Part shown: positions 15,040-24,028 of the stretch, in pieces | Layout of the letters: each line of letters begins with the position of its first letter | Position numbering within the stretch: position 1 is the stretch's first letter | Program-made: the position numbers and the translations under genes | Source: Candidatus Anderseniibacteriota bacterium | GTDB lineage: Bacteria; Patescibacteria; Andersenbacteria; UBA10190 | Direction of reading: 5' to 3' | Length of the DNA stretch: 64,000 bases | Assembly: GCA_021414205.1 (NCBI GenBank) | Contig: JAIOOW010000003.1 | Location: 1-64,000 of the forward strand | Notes under the pieces: generated by a model | What the model saw: only the letters and a program-made list of their open reading frames with translations | Told to the model about the DNA's origin: nothing | Databases searched by the model: none

Positions 15040-16890
15040 CTCTACGAATGGATCACGGCCATCATTGCGATCCTTGTCCCCGGATGGATGGGCATCGCAA
15101 TAATTTCACGCCTCAATATTCTTCAAGAAAAAACATTGCAGGTATCGATAGGGTCGATACTAGGTATTTCTGTATTCGGCACAATATTGTATTACCTTGC
15201 GCACATCGTGCCTATCTACGCACGGGTATTGTGGCCCATGATTGGGCTATTTTTGTTCATAGCGATTTTTTCTCATTTTTGGAAAAAAAATCATAAGCAC
15301 GCAACAACACTAGATAAAACCGCTCTCTTTATTTTCATGCTGGCGCTCATCCTCTTTTCAATAATAGGATCAAAACTACTTATTCAGCGCACCGACGGAT
15401 TATACACGGGGATCATAAATGCATACGGGGATATCGGATGGCACGCAGCCCTCATTACCCAGTTAGCACAAACAAAAACATTACCTTTGCAAGACCCCAT
15501 TTTCGCCGGAACAAACCTCACGTACCCATTCCTATCAAACGCAATGAGCTCCGCAATAATGATCATGGGATCCTCGCTTTCCGCAAGCGTAGACGTCCCT
15601 GCAATTATTCTGTTGCCGATTATTATCGTACTTCTTTACCATTTCGGAAAAACATATGGCGCATCTCGAGGAGCTGGAATACTTGTAATGCTGCTATTTT
15701 TATTCGGAGGGGCAACATTCGGATGGACAAGAATTGTCGCCGACATCAGTCAAAGCAATACATCCCTCGTACAATTTTTCACCCATCTCCCTAATAGGGA
15801 TTATTCCGGAGTTGGAGGAGATACGCAGGGATATGATTTTCTTAACCCTGTAACATCACTATTACTTCCTCAACGTGCCATGCTGTTCGGCCTGCCCATT
15901 GTGCTAGCTGTCCTCATCCTCCTATCTCCGACTATCATCAAGAAAAAATATTCTGCAATTATTGCAGGGCTCTTATCTGGGATGCTCCCGCTATTTCATG
16001 CACACGCGTGCATAGCACTTGCGGCAGGCATTACTGCACTTATTATTACGAATCCAAACAAAAAATACTGGCTGCAATTTTTTATCCCCGCCTTTGTATT
16101 AGGCATTCCAGAATTGCTATTTTATACACATGGCAGTGCCGGTTCTGGGTCATTTTTCAGATTTGAACCGGGATGGATGAAGGGGGATATCAACTTCTTT
16201 GTATTCTGGGCGCAAAATACGGGAATAATTATCCCGCTAAGCATTCTGGCGTTGTTTATCAAAAAATGCCCAAAACCTGTACGCGCACTAGCGATCGCGG
16301 GCTTATTCTTATTCTGCATTTCCAACCTGTTTTTATTTGCTCCATGGGCATGGGATAATTTTAAAATTCTAGTATTTTGGTATTTATTTGCACTACCAAT
16401 TGTTGCCTGGGTATGCGTTCGAATGTGGCAATCTCACGCAAAACATCTTATCCGACCACTCATTATTATCATTCTTTTTGTCCAAATCTTTTCAGGTGCT
16501 CTCGATATATGGAAACTTTCCCTCCCCACAGCAACGACGTGGCAGGAATGGGATGCCAAAGCAATTATATTCGCTCAATACATTCAGCAATTCGTCCCAG
16601 TACAAGATCCTGTCGCAACAGCATCGGTACATAACTCACCAGTGGTATTAGCGGGTCGCCTTTTATACCTTGGGTATCCTGCACACGTATGGAGCCACGG
16701 GGTATTACCATGGACAAGGGAAGCAGGCGTAAAGGCATTCTATTCAGGAGCATCTCAAACAATCAATAATGAAACCCCAAAATTTATCGTAGTGGGTCCT
16801 CAAGAGGTATCCTCATTTCCTACCCTAGTTATCCAACCAAGCTGGATAAAAACAGTACAATACGGCCCCTATATACTATTTCGCCAATAA
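15028..16890 (+). CDS. Large polytopic membrane protein, possibly glycosyltransferase-C-like
   Basis: 620 residues from the ATG at 15028; a longer frame would run back through the divergent gene. About 12-14 hydrophobic helices are visible, with an early extracytoplasmic loop containing YGDIGWHAALITQLAQ and a C-terminal soluble stretch (VATASVHNSPVVLAGR). This layout resembles GT-C or DUF2298-like lipid-linked sugar transferases, but no definite DxD or EAH motif stands out. The 3' end overlaps the convergent epimerase gene by 22 bases. Family assignment is tentative. Confidence 0.7.
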   Translation: MLSILYEWITAIIAILVPGWMGIAIISRLNILQEKTLQVSIGSILGISVFGTILYYLAHIVPIYARVLWPMIGLFLFIAIFSHFWKKNHKHATTLDKTALFIFMLALILFSIIGSKLLIQRTDGLYTGIINAYGDIGWHAALITQLAQTKTLPLQDPIFAGTNLTYPFLSNAMSSAIMIMGSSLSASVDVPAIILLPIIIVLLYHFGKTYGASRGAGILVMLLFLFGGATFGWTRIVADISQSNTSLVQFFTHLPNRDYSGVGGDTQGYDFLNPVTSLLLPQRAMLFGLPIVLAVLILLSPTIIKKKYSAIIAGLLSGMLPLFHAHACIALAAGITALIITNPNKKYWLQFFIPAFVLGIPELLFYTHGSAGSGSFFRFEPGWMKGDINFFVFWAQNTGIIIPLSILALFIKKCPKPVRALAIAGLFLFCISNLFLFAPWAWDNFKILVFWYLFALPIVAWVCVRMWQSHAKHLIRPLIIIILFVQIFSGALDIWKLSLPTATTWQEWDAKAIIFAQYIQQFVPVQDPVATASVHNSPVVLAGRLLYLGYPAHVWSHGVLPWTREAGVKAFYSGASQTINNETPKFIVVGPQEVSSFPTLVIQPSWIKTVQYGPYILFRQ

Positions 16891-17807
16891 GTGAGAATAT
16901 CTTCAAGAGATTGCTCAAGCAATATTACTGACCTCCATCCAGTTTTTTCCGTAAGCCTTGATGCATCACCAATCATCACCGGATTGTCAGACGGCCGCAT
17001 TTTTAAAGGATCCTGCCGAACTGTAACCTTCGCACTGCTTTGCGCTAACAAGTTATCCAAAATTACTTGAATAGACGTACCCTTCCCACTAGCAACGTTA
17101 TAAACCTGGCCAGTTTCTCCGTATTCCATAAGCAGTCGATACGCACGAACAACGTCGCGAACATCGGTAAAGTCTCGAATTGCCGTAAGGTTACCTACTG
17201 ATATAACAGAATCTTGCTTGCCTGCCTCAATGCCCGCAATTTGCGAAGCAAAATCCGCTGTCACAAACCCCTTTTTCTGATTCGGTCCAATATGAGGAAA
17301 CGGTCGCACTCGAATGCACATATCAGAATAATCCTTCTCTATGATTTGCTCCATTTCTAATTTACTTTGCGCATACGGATTAGCAGGGTGGCAATCCGCT
17401 AATGCTTTTTCGGCAATAGGAACACTATCACCATGACCATATATATCAGCACTGCTTACCACGAGCACTTTTGTATGCGGAGAAATTTCTCTCACATGGC
17501 CTAGCAGCTTTTCTGTTCCGACCACATTTACTGTTCGCGTAATTTCTGGATGATCAATCGCAAAGCCAACGGAACTCACCGCTGCCAAATGAATAATCCA
17601 ATCAGGCTTTTCAGATTTTAAAACATCGATATAGGTTTCCGGTTTTGAGATATCGCTTGCGTATTTCGTAACAGAATCCGGCATCGATTCGATGTTCGTA
17701 TCAAGAGCAATAATGTTGCTTTCAATCCACTCCTTACGTAATTCAGTAACGAGATGGCCACCAACAAACCCTCCAGCGCCTGTAATGAGAACGGAGGGTG
17801 ATTGCAT
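16869..17807 (-). CDS. GDP-4-keto-6-deoxymannose reductase-like SDR (Rmd/Fcl type)
   Basis: 312 residues. The NAD(P) motif is ITGAGGFVGGHL, the active-site Ser-Ser-Ala is followed by DIYG, and the YxxxK is YAQSK. It lies 15 bases downstream of a GDP-mannose 4,6-dehydratase, so it probably reduces GDP-4-keto-6-deoxymannose. The sequence looks closer to Rmd (GDP-D-rhamnose) than to the epimerase-reductase Fcl (GDP-L-fucose), but that split is inference. Confidence 0.75.
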   Translation of the reverse strand: MQSPSVLITGAGGFVGGHLVTELRKEWIESNIIALDTNIESMPDSVTKYASDISKPETYIDVLKSEKPDWIIHLAAVSSVGFAIDHPEITRTVNVVGTEKLLGHVREISPHTKVLVVSSADIYGHGDSVPIAEKALADCHPANPYAQSKLEMEQIIEKDYSDMCIRVRPFPHIGPNQKKGFVTADFASQIAGIEAGKQDSVISVGNLTAIRDFTDVRDVVRAYRLLMEYGETGQVYNVASGKGTSIQVILDNLLAQSSAKVTVRQDPLKMRPSDNPVMIGDASRLTEKTGWRSVILLEQSLEDILTYWRNSI

Positions 17808-17822
17808 ACGCTGCTATTAAAA

Positions 17823-18791
17823 TTACTTAGATGCTTCTACAAGCTTCATTTCCGATTCAACCATCATTGATACCAACTCAGGGAATGAAACGCTCGGCTC
17901 CCACCCAAGAACGCTTTTTGCCTTTGAAGGATCCGCAATAAGAAGGTCCACTTCAGCCGGTCGCATAAATTCTTCAGCCTGCTCAACATAATCCTTCCAG
18001 TTAAGCCCAACGTGCTTGAATGCTAGATCTAAAAACTCCTCAACAGAATGCGTCTCTCCAGTTCCGATAACAAAGTCCTGGGCAGTATCTTGCTGAAGCA
18101 TCAACCACATTGCACGAACATAGTCTCCCGCAAAGCCCCAATCGCGCTTTGCATCAACGTTACCCATAATAAGCTTCGTATCCAATCCTGCCTTAATGCG
18201 CGCTACGCCATTTGCAATTTTCCTCGTGACGAATTCGCGACCTCTGCGCGGAGACTCGTGGTTAAACAGCATCCCAGAACATGCGAATAAATTGAAACTC
18301 TCGCGATAATTAATCGTCGCATAATGACCGTATACCTTCGCAACGCCGTACGGACTTCGCGGATACAAAGGGGTTGTTTCTTTTTGAGGAACCTCCATAA
18401 CCTTCCCAAACATCTCACTGCTACTTGCTTGATAAAAACGAGCATCGGGCTTAATAATTCGAATTGCTTCAAGTACGCGCGTAACACCAACCCCTGTTGC
18501 GCTGCCAGTTAGCTCAGGGATATCCCAGCTCGCTTTTACAAATGACTGCGCAGCCAAGTTATACACCTCATCGGGCATGGATTGCTGAACGGCGCGAATA
18601 ATGGAAGATGAATCCTCTAAATCACCCGTAATCAAGTGAATATCTTTTAAAATATGCTCTATATTCTCAAACTGATAATTAGCGCTTCGTTGCACCAATC
18701 CATACACCTTGTACCCTTTTTCCAATAATAGCTCCGCAAGATACGAACCGTCTTGTCCGGTGACCCCTGTTATTAATGCTGTTTTTGACAT
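17823..18791 (-). CDS. gmd: GDP-mannose 4,6-dehydratase
   Basis: 322 residues, the usual length. ITGVTGQDGSYLAELLLEKGY is the extended-SDR nucleotide motif. ASSSEMFG, SPYGVAKVY (YxxxK) and FNHESPRRGREFVTRK are signatures of Gmd, as is NVDAKRDWG. The enzyme makes GDP-4-keto-6-deoxymannose, the precursor of rhamnose- or fucose-type sugars used in the surface glycan. It heads a two-gene operon. Confidence 0.95.
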   Translation of the reverse strand: MSKTALITGVTGQDGSYLAELLLEKGYKVYGLVQRSANYQFENIEHILKDIHLITGDLEDSSSIIRAVQQSMPDEVYNLAAQSFVKASWDIPELTGSATGVGVTRVLEAIRIIKPDARFYQASSSEMFGKVMEVPQKETTPLYPRSPYGVAKVYGHYATINYRESFNLFACSGMLFNHESPRRGREFVTRKIANGVARIKAGLDTKLIMGNVDAKRDWGFAGDYVRAMWLMLQQDTAQDFVIGTGETHSVEEFLDLAFKHVGLNWKDYVEQAEEFMRPAEVDLLIADPSKAKSVLGWEPSVSFPELVSMMVESEMKLVEASK

Positions 18792-18797
18792 ACAACA

Positions 18798-18803
18798 ATA
18801 CTA
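18798..18803 (-). promoter_or_regulatory. -10 element TAGTAT for gmd, 6 bases before ATG
   Basis: Minus strand TAGTAT, TGTTGT, ATG at 18791. The divergent truB start is only 20 bases away, so both promoters lie in this gap. Confidence 0.4.
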
Positions 18804-18811
18804 CAGAACAT

Positions 18812-19717
18812 ATGGATATAAATACAACCCCACTACGAGGAGGGCTACTTATCAATAAGCCAGTAGGAATAACGTCGCATGATGTTATTTATCAACTTCG
18901 AAAAATGCCCCAATTGCAAGGCATAAAAATCGGCCATAGCGGAACCCTCGATCCGTTTGCGACAGGAGTATTACTCGTACTTATTGACGGGGCAGCGCGC
19001 CTGCAAGACGAACTTCACTTATTACCAAAAACATATAAGGCGGAAATTATGTTGGGCGCAAATACGGATACGGACGACGCGACAGGCGAATTTCTTCCCC
19101 AAGTAAAAGAACACAAAGGAGTGTCCGCACCATCACAAGAACAAATCCTCGCTGCACTTGACCACATTAAACAGCAAACAACCCAGATTCCGCCTATATA
19201 TTCCGCAATTCAGGTTGGCGGCAAAAGAATGTATAAACTGGCTCGAGAGGGGAGAACGGTTGAGCAAAAGCCACGAAATATAACTATTCATGATATTACT
19301 TTGGAGAATTATTCGTATCCCACGCTCACCATTACAGCAACGTGCAGCACTGGCACCTACATCCGAGCGATTGCACGCGATATCGGAACAATGCTTAGCA
19401 CGGGTGGATATTGTTCCCAGCTCGAACGCACAGCTATCGGAAATTTCAAAATAAAAAATGCGATTACTATCCAAGATATTCCAGAGAACATATCTAGTGT
19501 TCTTATTCCGCTCGAACAATTAACGGAACATCTGCACTCAAGCTCGTTCTCAGATTCCAATGTCGCAAAATTAAAAAATGGCAGGGAAGTGGAAATACCG
19601 GAAAACAGCCCCCAAGACATACCTATAAGATTATTAACTAGCAATAAAAAGGTATTCGGGATTGGAATACGGCAATCTAGCGCCCTTTTCATCACCCCAA
19701 AAAAGATATTCCTCTAA
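18812..19717 (+). CDS. truB: tRNA pseudouridine(55) synthase
   Basis: 301 residues from the internal ATG at 18812, which removes 12 residues overlapping the gmd start. GGLLINKPVGITSHDV opens the protein. The catalytic Asp is in GHSGTLDPFATGVLL, and RMYKLAREG and CSTGTYIRAIARDIG follow, all TruB hallmarks. It modifies U55 in the tRNA T-loop. A C-terminal PUA-like extension is present. Confidence 0.95.
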   Translation: MDINTTPLRGGLLINKPVGITSHDVIYQLRKMPQLQGIKIGHSGTLDPFATGVLLVLIDGAARLQDELHLLPKTYKAEIMLGANTDTDDATGEFLPQVKEHKGVSAPSQEQILAALDHIKQQTTQIPPIYSAIQVGGKRMYKLAREGRTVEQKPRNITIHDITLENYSYPTLTITATCSTGTYIRAIARDIGTMLSTGGYCSQLERTAIGNFKIKNAITIQDIPENISSVLIPLEQLTEHLHSSSFSDSNVAKLKNGREVEIPENSPQDIPIRLLTSNKKVFGIGIRQSSALFITPKKIFL

Positions 19718-19754
19718 CGCCCTATCAGGTATACCTCCCTCACATAAAAACATA

Positions 19755-19760
19755 TATAAT
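19755..19760 (+). promoter_or_regulatory. Consensus -10 TATAAT for the PH-domain gene, 6 bases before ATG
   Basis: TATAAT, then ATAAAA, then ATG at 19767. This is one of the clearest leaderless arrangements in the window. The palindrome AGGTATACCT lies about 20 bases upstream. Confidence 0.6.
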
Positions 19761-19766
19761 ATAAAA

Positions 19767-20411
19767 ATGAATTCGCCTACCGCCCCATTAACGCCATCCT
19801 CAGAGCTAGGAAAGGATATAGAGAAACGAACATTTGGAGCAATTAAGCTTCATCCCACTGATAAAATTTATGAGAACTTAGAAAAGGATGAAGAAATCGT
19901 ACTTTGCCTCGAGCGGCATTGGTCGCAACTTTTACGACCTGCCATTAACGCACTCGTAATGAGTGCGCTTCCAATCATAATCATAATTGCCTACACAATC
20001 CTCGGTTTTTCATATCCAACAATTCCACAAATTATGGTTGCAACGTGGTTTTGGTACTGCCTTATTTTTTACTACTCCCTTTCCAGAATCATAGAGTGGC
20101 GTTCCGACGTATATATTATAACGGATGAACGAATCATAGATTTTGACACACGGGCATTCTTTTCAGAAAAAGTTACCGACACAGATCTTGATTCGATACA
20201 TGAAATTCATTATGAAACTGGTGGAAATTTATTATCCGGGAGTATGAATAAGGGGAAAATTATATTAAAAGACGTGAGCGGGAGTGAAGTCATAATGAAT
20301 AATATCCCCCACCCAGCAGACGTGGCGCTGGTATTGGGCGAACTCATAGAAAAAATTAAGGATGAGGCCCTGAAAACAAATACCACGTCCGCAGAAGTTC
20401 CATCAGTATGA
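19767..20411 (+). CDS. Membrane protein with bacterial PH-like domain
   Basis: 214 residues. A soluble N-terminus is followed by two adjacent helices (about residues 55-75 and 80-105). A C-terminal segment then has the beta-rich pattern of bacterial PH domains (YIITDERIIDFDTRAFF, SGSMNKGKIILKDVSG). The start at 19767 follows a perfect -10 element. It is coupled to the next gene by a 4-base overlap. Role unknown; the family is often tied to envelope stress or export. Confidence 0.7.
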   Translation: MNSPTAPLTPSSELGKDIEKRTFGAIKLHPTDKIYENLEKDEEIVLCLERHWSQLLRPAINALVMSALPIIIIIAYTILGFSYPTIPQIMVATWFWYCLIFYYSLSRIIEWRSDVYIITDERIIDFDTRAFFSEKVTDTDLDSIHEIHYETGGNLLSGSMNKGKIILKDVSGSEVIMNNIPHPADVALVLGELIEKIKDEALKTNTTSAEVPSV

Positions 20412-20641
20412 ACTCAGCAATCCTTACCGCTACCCTCCTCCAAACGATTCCAAATACAATTATTGTAATAGTTCTTTGCGTATATACCCTCTTTGCATTT
20501 GTAGCCTTTATTAAAATAAAACGATTAGAAAAGTGGCTCCTAAGCCTACGCGCCTACAATTTTCCTCGCTATGCATTCATTCATCTCATATTGGCAACAA
20601 TCGGTTTATTGATGGCCTTCATACTATTATTTTTTCTTTAA
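20408..20641 (+). CDS. Small two-helix membrane protein
   Basis: 77 residues with two hydrophobic helices (about residues 12-36 and 56-76) joined by a basic loop. It overlaps the PH-domain gene by 4 bases and is 6 bases from the DUF475 gene, so it belongs to a three-gene membrane operon. No family is recognised. Confidence 0.55.
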   Translation: MNSAILTATLLQTIPNTIIVIVLCVYTLFAFVAFIKIKRLEKWLLSLRAYNFPRYAFIHLILATIGLLMAFILLFFL

Positions 20642-20647
20642 TCATCT

Positions 20648-21565
20648 ATGGCAGATATATTCACAATTCTCCTGACAATTTGCGGATTAGCACTCTTTGA
20701 AACAATCAGCAGCATTGATAACGCCATTATTAATGCAGAAGTCCTAGGAACAATGAAGAAAGCCTCTAGAAAGTGGTTTTTAACATATGGCATGCTCTCA
20801 AGCGTTTTTGTTGTGCGAGGGTTACTTCCATGGCTTATTGTTTGGATTGCTACGCCGTCTCTTAGCCCCCTCAAAGCTCTTACTGCGACATTCTCAAGCG
20901 ATCCGACAATAGTCCAAGCAATCGACTCTTCTTCTCCGATTCTTCTTATAGGTGGTGGCGTATTCCTCATTTCCCTATTCCTTCATTGGCTTTTTCTAGA
21001 ACCAAAAAGCTACGGCCTTCCAAGCGAACGCTTTTTTGAAGCCCAAGGAGTATGGTTTTTTGCAATCTTATCAGTAATTCTCGCTAGCATCGTATGGCTC
21101 TCACTGAAAATAAGCCCGATGATGGCATTCGGGGCCGTAATAGGATCCACTATATTTTTTATCACGCACGGATTCAAGCAAAATGCTGAAAAAAATGAAC
21201 AAGGACTTATCGGATCGGGACTATCTGATATAAGCAAATTATTCTACCTAGAGGTAATTGATACGACCTTCTCAGTAGACGGGGTCCTTGGCGCATTTGC
21301 ATTCACACTGGCAGTACCCCTCATCATGATAGGAAGCGGTTTAGGAGCGATCATAGTAAGACAACTTACAATGGGAAATATTGAAGCAGTTAAAAAATAT
21401 GTTTTTCTAAAAAATGGCGCAATGTACTCAATATTGGTTCTAGGTACAATCATGCTAATGGATAGTTTCAATCTCCATGTGCCAAGCTGGCTATCCCCAA
21501 TAGCAACATTCGCAATTATTGGCTTTTTTTACCTAAAATCATTCAAACAAGAGAGGGCCTCATAG
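20648..21565 (+). CDS. DUF475/TerC-superfamily membrane protein
   Basis: 305 residues with about eight helices. Two membrane-embedded acidic motifs, SSIDNAI (early) and DTTFSVDGV (middle), are the repeat signature of the TerC/DUF475 superfamily, members of which export manganese or shape metal homeostasis. A transport role for a divalent metal is likely but not shown. Confidence 0.8.
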   Translation: MADIFTILLTICGLALFETISSIDNAIINAEVLGTMKKASRKWFLTYGMLSSVFVVRGLLPWLIVWIATPSLSPLKALTATFSSDPTIVQAIDSSSPILLIGGGVFLISLFLHWLFLEPKSYGLPSERFFEAQGVWFFAILSVILASIVWLSLKISPMMAFGAVIGSTIFFITHGFKQNAEKNEQGLIGSGLSDISKLFYLEVIDTTFSVDGVLGAFAFTLAVPLIMIGSGLGAIIVRQLTMGNIEAVKKYVFLKNGAMYSILVLGTIMLMDSFNLHVPSWLSPIATFAIIGFFYLKSFKQERAS

Positions 21566-21585
21566 TAGCACTTTGGGTCAGGTTA

Positions 21586-21614
21586 TTGACTTTATTTTGA
21601 ACTTTTGTCATACT
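21586..21614 (+). promoter_or_regulatory. rpsT promoter with -35 and -10
   Basis: TTGACT (21586-21591), 17 bases, CATACT (21609-21614), then 7 bases to the rpsT ATG at 21622. The normal spacing supports the reading that these hexamers are real sigma-70 elements and that the mRNA is leaderless. Confidence 0.7.
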
Positions 21615-21621
21615 TCCCTTC

Positions 21622-21885
21622 ATGCCACAACTATCCGCTGGAAAGAAAGCTTTACGAAAAGACGCACGACGACGTGCTGTTAATGATGTTTGGAGAAAAA
21701 AGATTCGAGAAGCTAAGAAGGCTGTTCGAGAAGCCATTGCCTCTAATGATGCAAAAAAGATTGCAGAAGTAGCAGTGCAGGCTGAAAGCATCTTCGACCG
21801 AGCTGCAAGACGGAATATCATTCATCCGAACGAAGCAGGCCGACGAAAAGCTGGATTACGAAAGCTCCAAATAAAGGCGAAATAA
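21622..21885 (+). CDS. rpsT: 30S ribosomal protein S20
   Basis: 87 residues, the normal length for S20. It is highly basic and helical, with SAGKKALRKDARRRAVNDVWRK near the start and a RNIIHPNEAGRRKAGL end that match the family. It binds 16S rRNA early in 30S assembly. Its stop abuts the stop of convergent holA, a common neighbour. Confidence 0.95.
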   Translation: MPQLSAGKKALRKDARRRAVNDVWRKKIREAKKAVREAIASNDAKKIAEVAVQAESIFDRAARRNIIHPNEAGRRKAGLRKLQIKAK

Positions 21886-22827
21886 TTACGACGCCAAACC
21901 AATAACGAGCATTGTAACGATGGACCGAGGGTCCATCGTTTTATTACTGTTCATGGATCGCTCTACGCCCGCAATACGAACCAAAGCATCTTGGATAACA
22001 GGCACAGAAAGCCTTCGCACTATTGGAGTCGCTTTCTGCACGGCAATTGGATGAAACTTTGATTGCTTAGAAATAACGCTGGCGCTTTCGTTATTATCGA
22101 TACCCATTCGTACTGCCAAAAACAATCTGAATTGATACGCAATCATCGATGTAATGAACCTCTCTGATGCACCGCCTGCAATCATTGACTGCAAAATATT
22201 CGTGGCAATAATGGGCTTCTTCGCCGTAATGGCTTCCAAGAGCGGAAAGGCACTAGGCACTGCGCTGCTGCGTTCCGGAACTATACTTTCAACATCATCT
22301 TTTGTTACCACCTCTTTATATGCTACCAATTTTTGCAGCTCTGATGCGAGCGCATACGTATCAAATCCAACCCTCTGCACCAGCGATATCATCGCATCCT
22401 GCTCTATAGCATCGTCTTTCATGCCCCCTTCTTTTATATAGTTCTGTATCCACCGTACGCCCTGTTGAATATCACCAATTGCCGGAAACTGCTCAACCTC
22501 TGCATTCTTTTTGAGAAACTTATGCACAGCAGATCGAGCATCTGCGCCCCCTCGTTGCCAAAAGATACTATCACCCTTCATATTTTCAGGCGTGCAATAT
22601 TCGATAATTTGAGTACGAACTGCTTCGGAATATGATAATGGATCCCGGAACACCAGAAGAGACACTCCAAATAGCGATCCTTTTGCGCTATCAAAGATAG
22701 CTTCAATAGGAGAATTCCTCATATCATCTTCATCCACAAAACGAACCTGCGCATGCGACTTATTCGCATACGCAGCTATCTTCGCTCGCGCCGTTCGTGT
22801 ATCTTCCCCGAAGAAATATCGGATCAT
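21886..22827 (-). CDS. holA: DNA polymerase III delta subunit
   Basis: 313 residues. MIRYFFGEDTRTARAKI opens the RecA-like first domain. The helical region has FDTYALASELQKLVAY and the collar domain includes MIAYQFRLFLAVR, typical of HolA. Delta opens the beta clamp (DnaN) in the clamp loader. The neighbouring rpsT supports the call. It is preceded by the DUF3048 gene 19 bases upstream. Confidence 0.9.
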   Translation of the reverse strand: MIRYFFGEDTRTARAKIAAYANKSHAQVRFVDEDDMRNSPIEAIFDSAKGSLFGVSLLVFRDPLSYSEAVRTQIIEYCTPENMKGDSIFWQRGGADARSAVHKFLKKNAEVEQFPAIGDIQQGVRWIQNYIKEGGMKDDAIEQDAMISLVQRVGFDTYALASELQKLVAYKEVVTKDDVESIVPERSSAVPSAFPLLEAITAKKPIIATNILQSMIAGGASERFITSMIAYQFRLFLAVRMGIDNNESASVISKQSKFHPIAVQKATPIVRRLSVPVIQDALVRIAGVERSMNSNKTMDPRSIVTMLVIGLAS

Positions 22828-22846
22828 GAATATACACTACACGCTC

Positions 22847-23980
22847 CTACTTTCCTGTCCAAGTCACTGAAATAGTCGGCTCAACCGCAGTTACCCATAC
22901 CTGTCCGCGAGTAAACGTAATCGGTTTTCCTTGTGCGTCCAAGAAATGCACAGGGTCTTTCTTATTATTAATATCTTTTGTCCACTTCCCCGTAATTGCT
23001 TTTCCGTCCTCGTATACCGTTAAGTCTCCAGTTCCTTCGATGGCAACATTGTTGTATCCGCCAGGTCCATCCATGTACGTATTCGTTGCGCGCATCACCG
23101 CAACTACACTTGGGGCAATCACTTTCTTGTCGTACCCATCGACCTGCTTTACTCCTGCCCAGTATCTTACATATCGATTCGTTGCAGAATCATATTCATA
23201 GCTCACCTTAAATGCGCCAGGCCAATTGATCGTAAGCGTTCCCCCTGTAGGCCGGTCGCTTGCAGGAGCATCGTCTTTAAAATCATACCCCTTGAACTGA
23301 GTCTCTGTTCTGTACCCGAGCTTTTGCAACGTATCCCACAATCGCGCATATGTAGTAAACCCATTATACGGCGCAGGCAAGTTATCCTTTCTGAAGAAGG
23401 CATTATTCGGATTTTGCAGAGCATTCATTGTTTGGAATTGGCCTGCTGCAATCATATTAAGCGCCCAGTAGCTTCCTCCCCAGTGAGCCATGATTCCATC
23501 AATACCGTCGAGCAAGTACAAGTAATCGTGTCGAGCAGAACGCACTGACCCCATTTCAGGAGCCTCTCCGCACTGATACACGGCAGTAAGTCGCGTAACA
23601 TCGCTCACAAGCACCGGCAACTCAAACACCATGTCTGCCGTAGAAAATCCTGAAAGCGGACGATTAATTGGATCTCCTGCAAGCATTACGCCAATCGGCC
23701 TTCGGTTAGGATGATCGCATGGCATTCCAGACAATCCGCTCGTATCTCGATTTACGGGCGCAGGCGTAGGAGATGCATTTTGTCCAAGCGGAAGATTGCC
23801 GTACATAGAAGTGCTCCCAGAACCTTTAGATTTGGAATGAAGCCCCGCATATGCGCCAACTGCAATAACAATAACGCCCACAACTACCGCGATTATAATT
23901 GGAAGCATCTGCTTCTTTTTAGAAGAGGGCGAATGCATCCCTGCTTCCGGATTAGAATGTTGAGGCTCTTCTTCAGACAT
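22847..23980 (-). CDS. DUF3048 (YerB-like) membrane-anchored protein
   Basis: 377 residues. A cytoplasmic Ser/Lys-rich tail is followed by one helix (about residues 26-47) and a Ser/Pro linker, then the DUF3048 core: RPIGVMLAGDPINRPLSG, ADMVFELPV, RLTAVYQC, GSVRSARHDY. The YerB family is widespread in Firmicutes and CPR with an extracytoplasmic domain of unknown function. The final beta-rich region (GQVWVTAV) completes the fold. Confidence 0.85.
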   Translation of the reverse strand: MSEEEPQHSNPEAGMHSPSSKKKQMLPIIIAVVVGVIVIAVGAYAGLHSKSKGSGSTSMYGNLPLGQNASPTPAPVNRDTSGLSGMPCDHPNRRPIGVMLAGDPINRPLSGFSTADMVFELPVLVSDVTRLTAVYQCGEAPEMGSVRSARHDYLYLLDGIDGIMAHWGGSYWALNMIAAGQFQTMNALQNPNNAFFRKDNLPAPYNGFTTYARLWDTLQKLGYRTETQFKGYDFKDDAPASDRPTGGTLTINWPGAFKVSYEYDSATNRYVRYWAGVKQVDGYDKKVIAPSVVAVMRATNTYMDGPGGYNNVAIEGTGDLTVYEDGKAITGKWTKDINNKKDPVHFLDAQGKPITFTRGQVWVTAVEPTISVTWTGK

Positions 23981-24028
23981 GATAATTATGCTAGAAAATA
24001 AATGATTCCTTTATAATACCTCACTGCC

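Noticed and set aside
19727..19736. Palindrome AGGTATACCT upstream of the PH-domain promoter
   Set aside because: Ten bases alone are too common to call an operator, and no second copy was noticed near other promoters.
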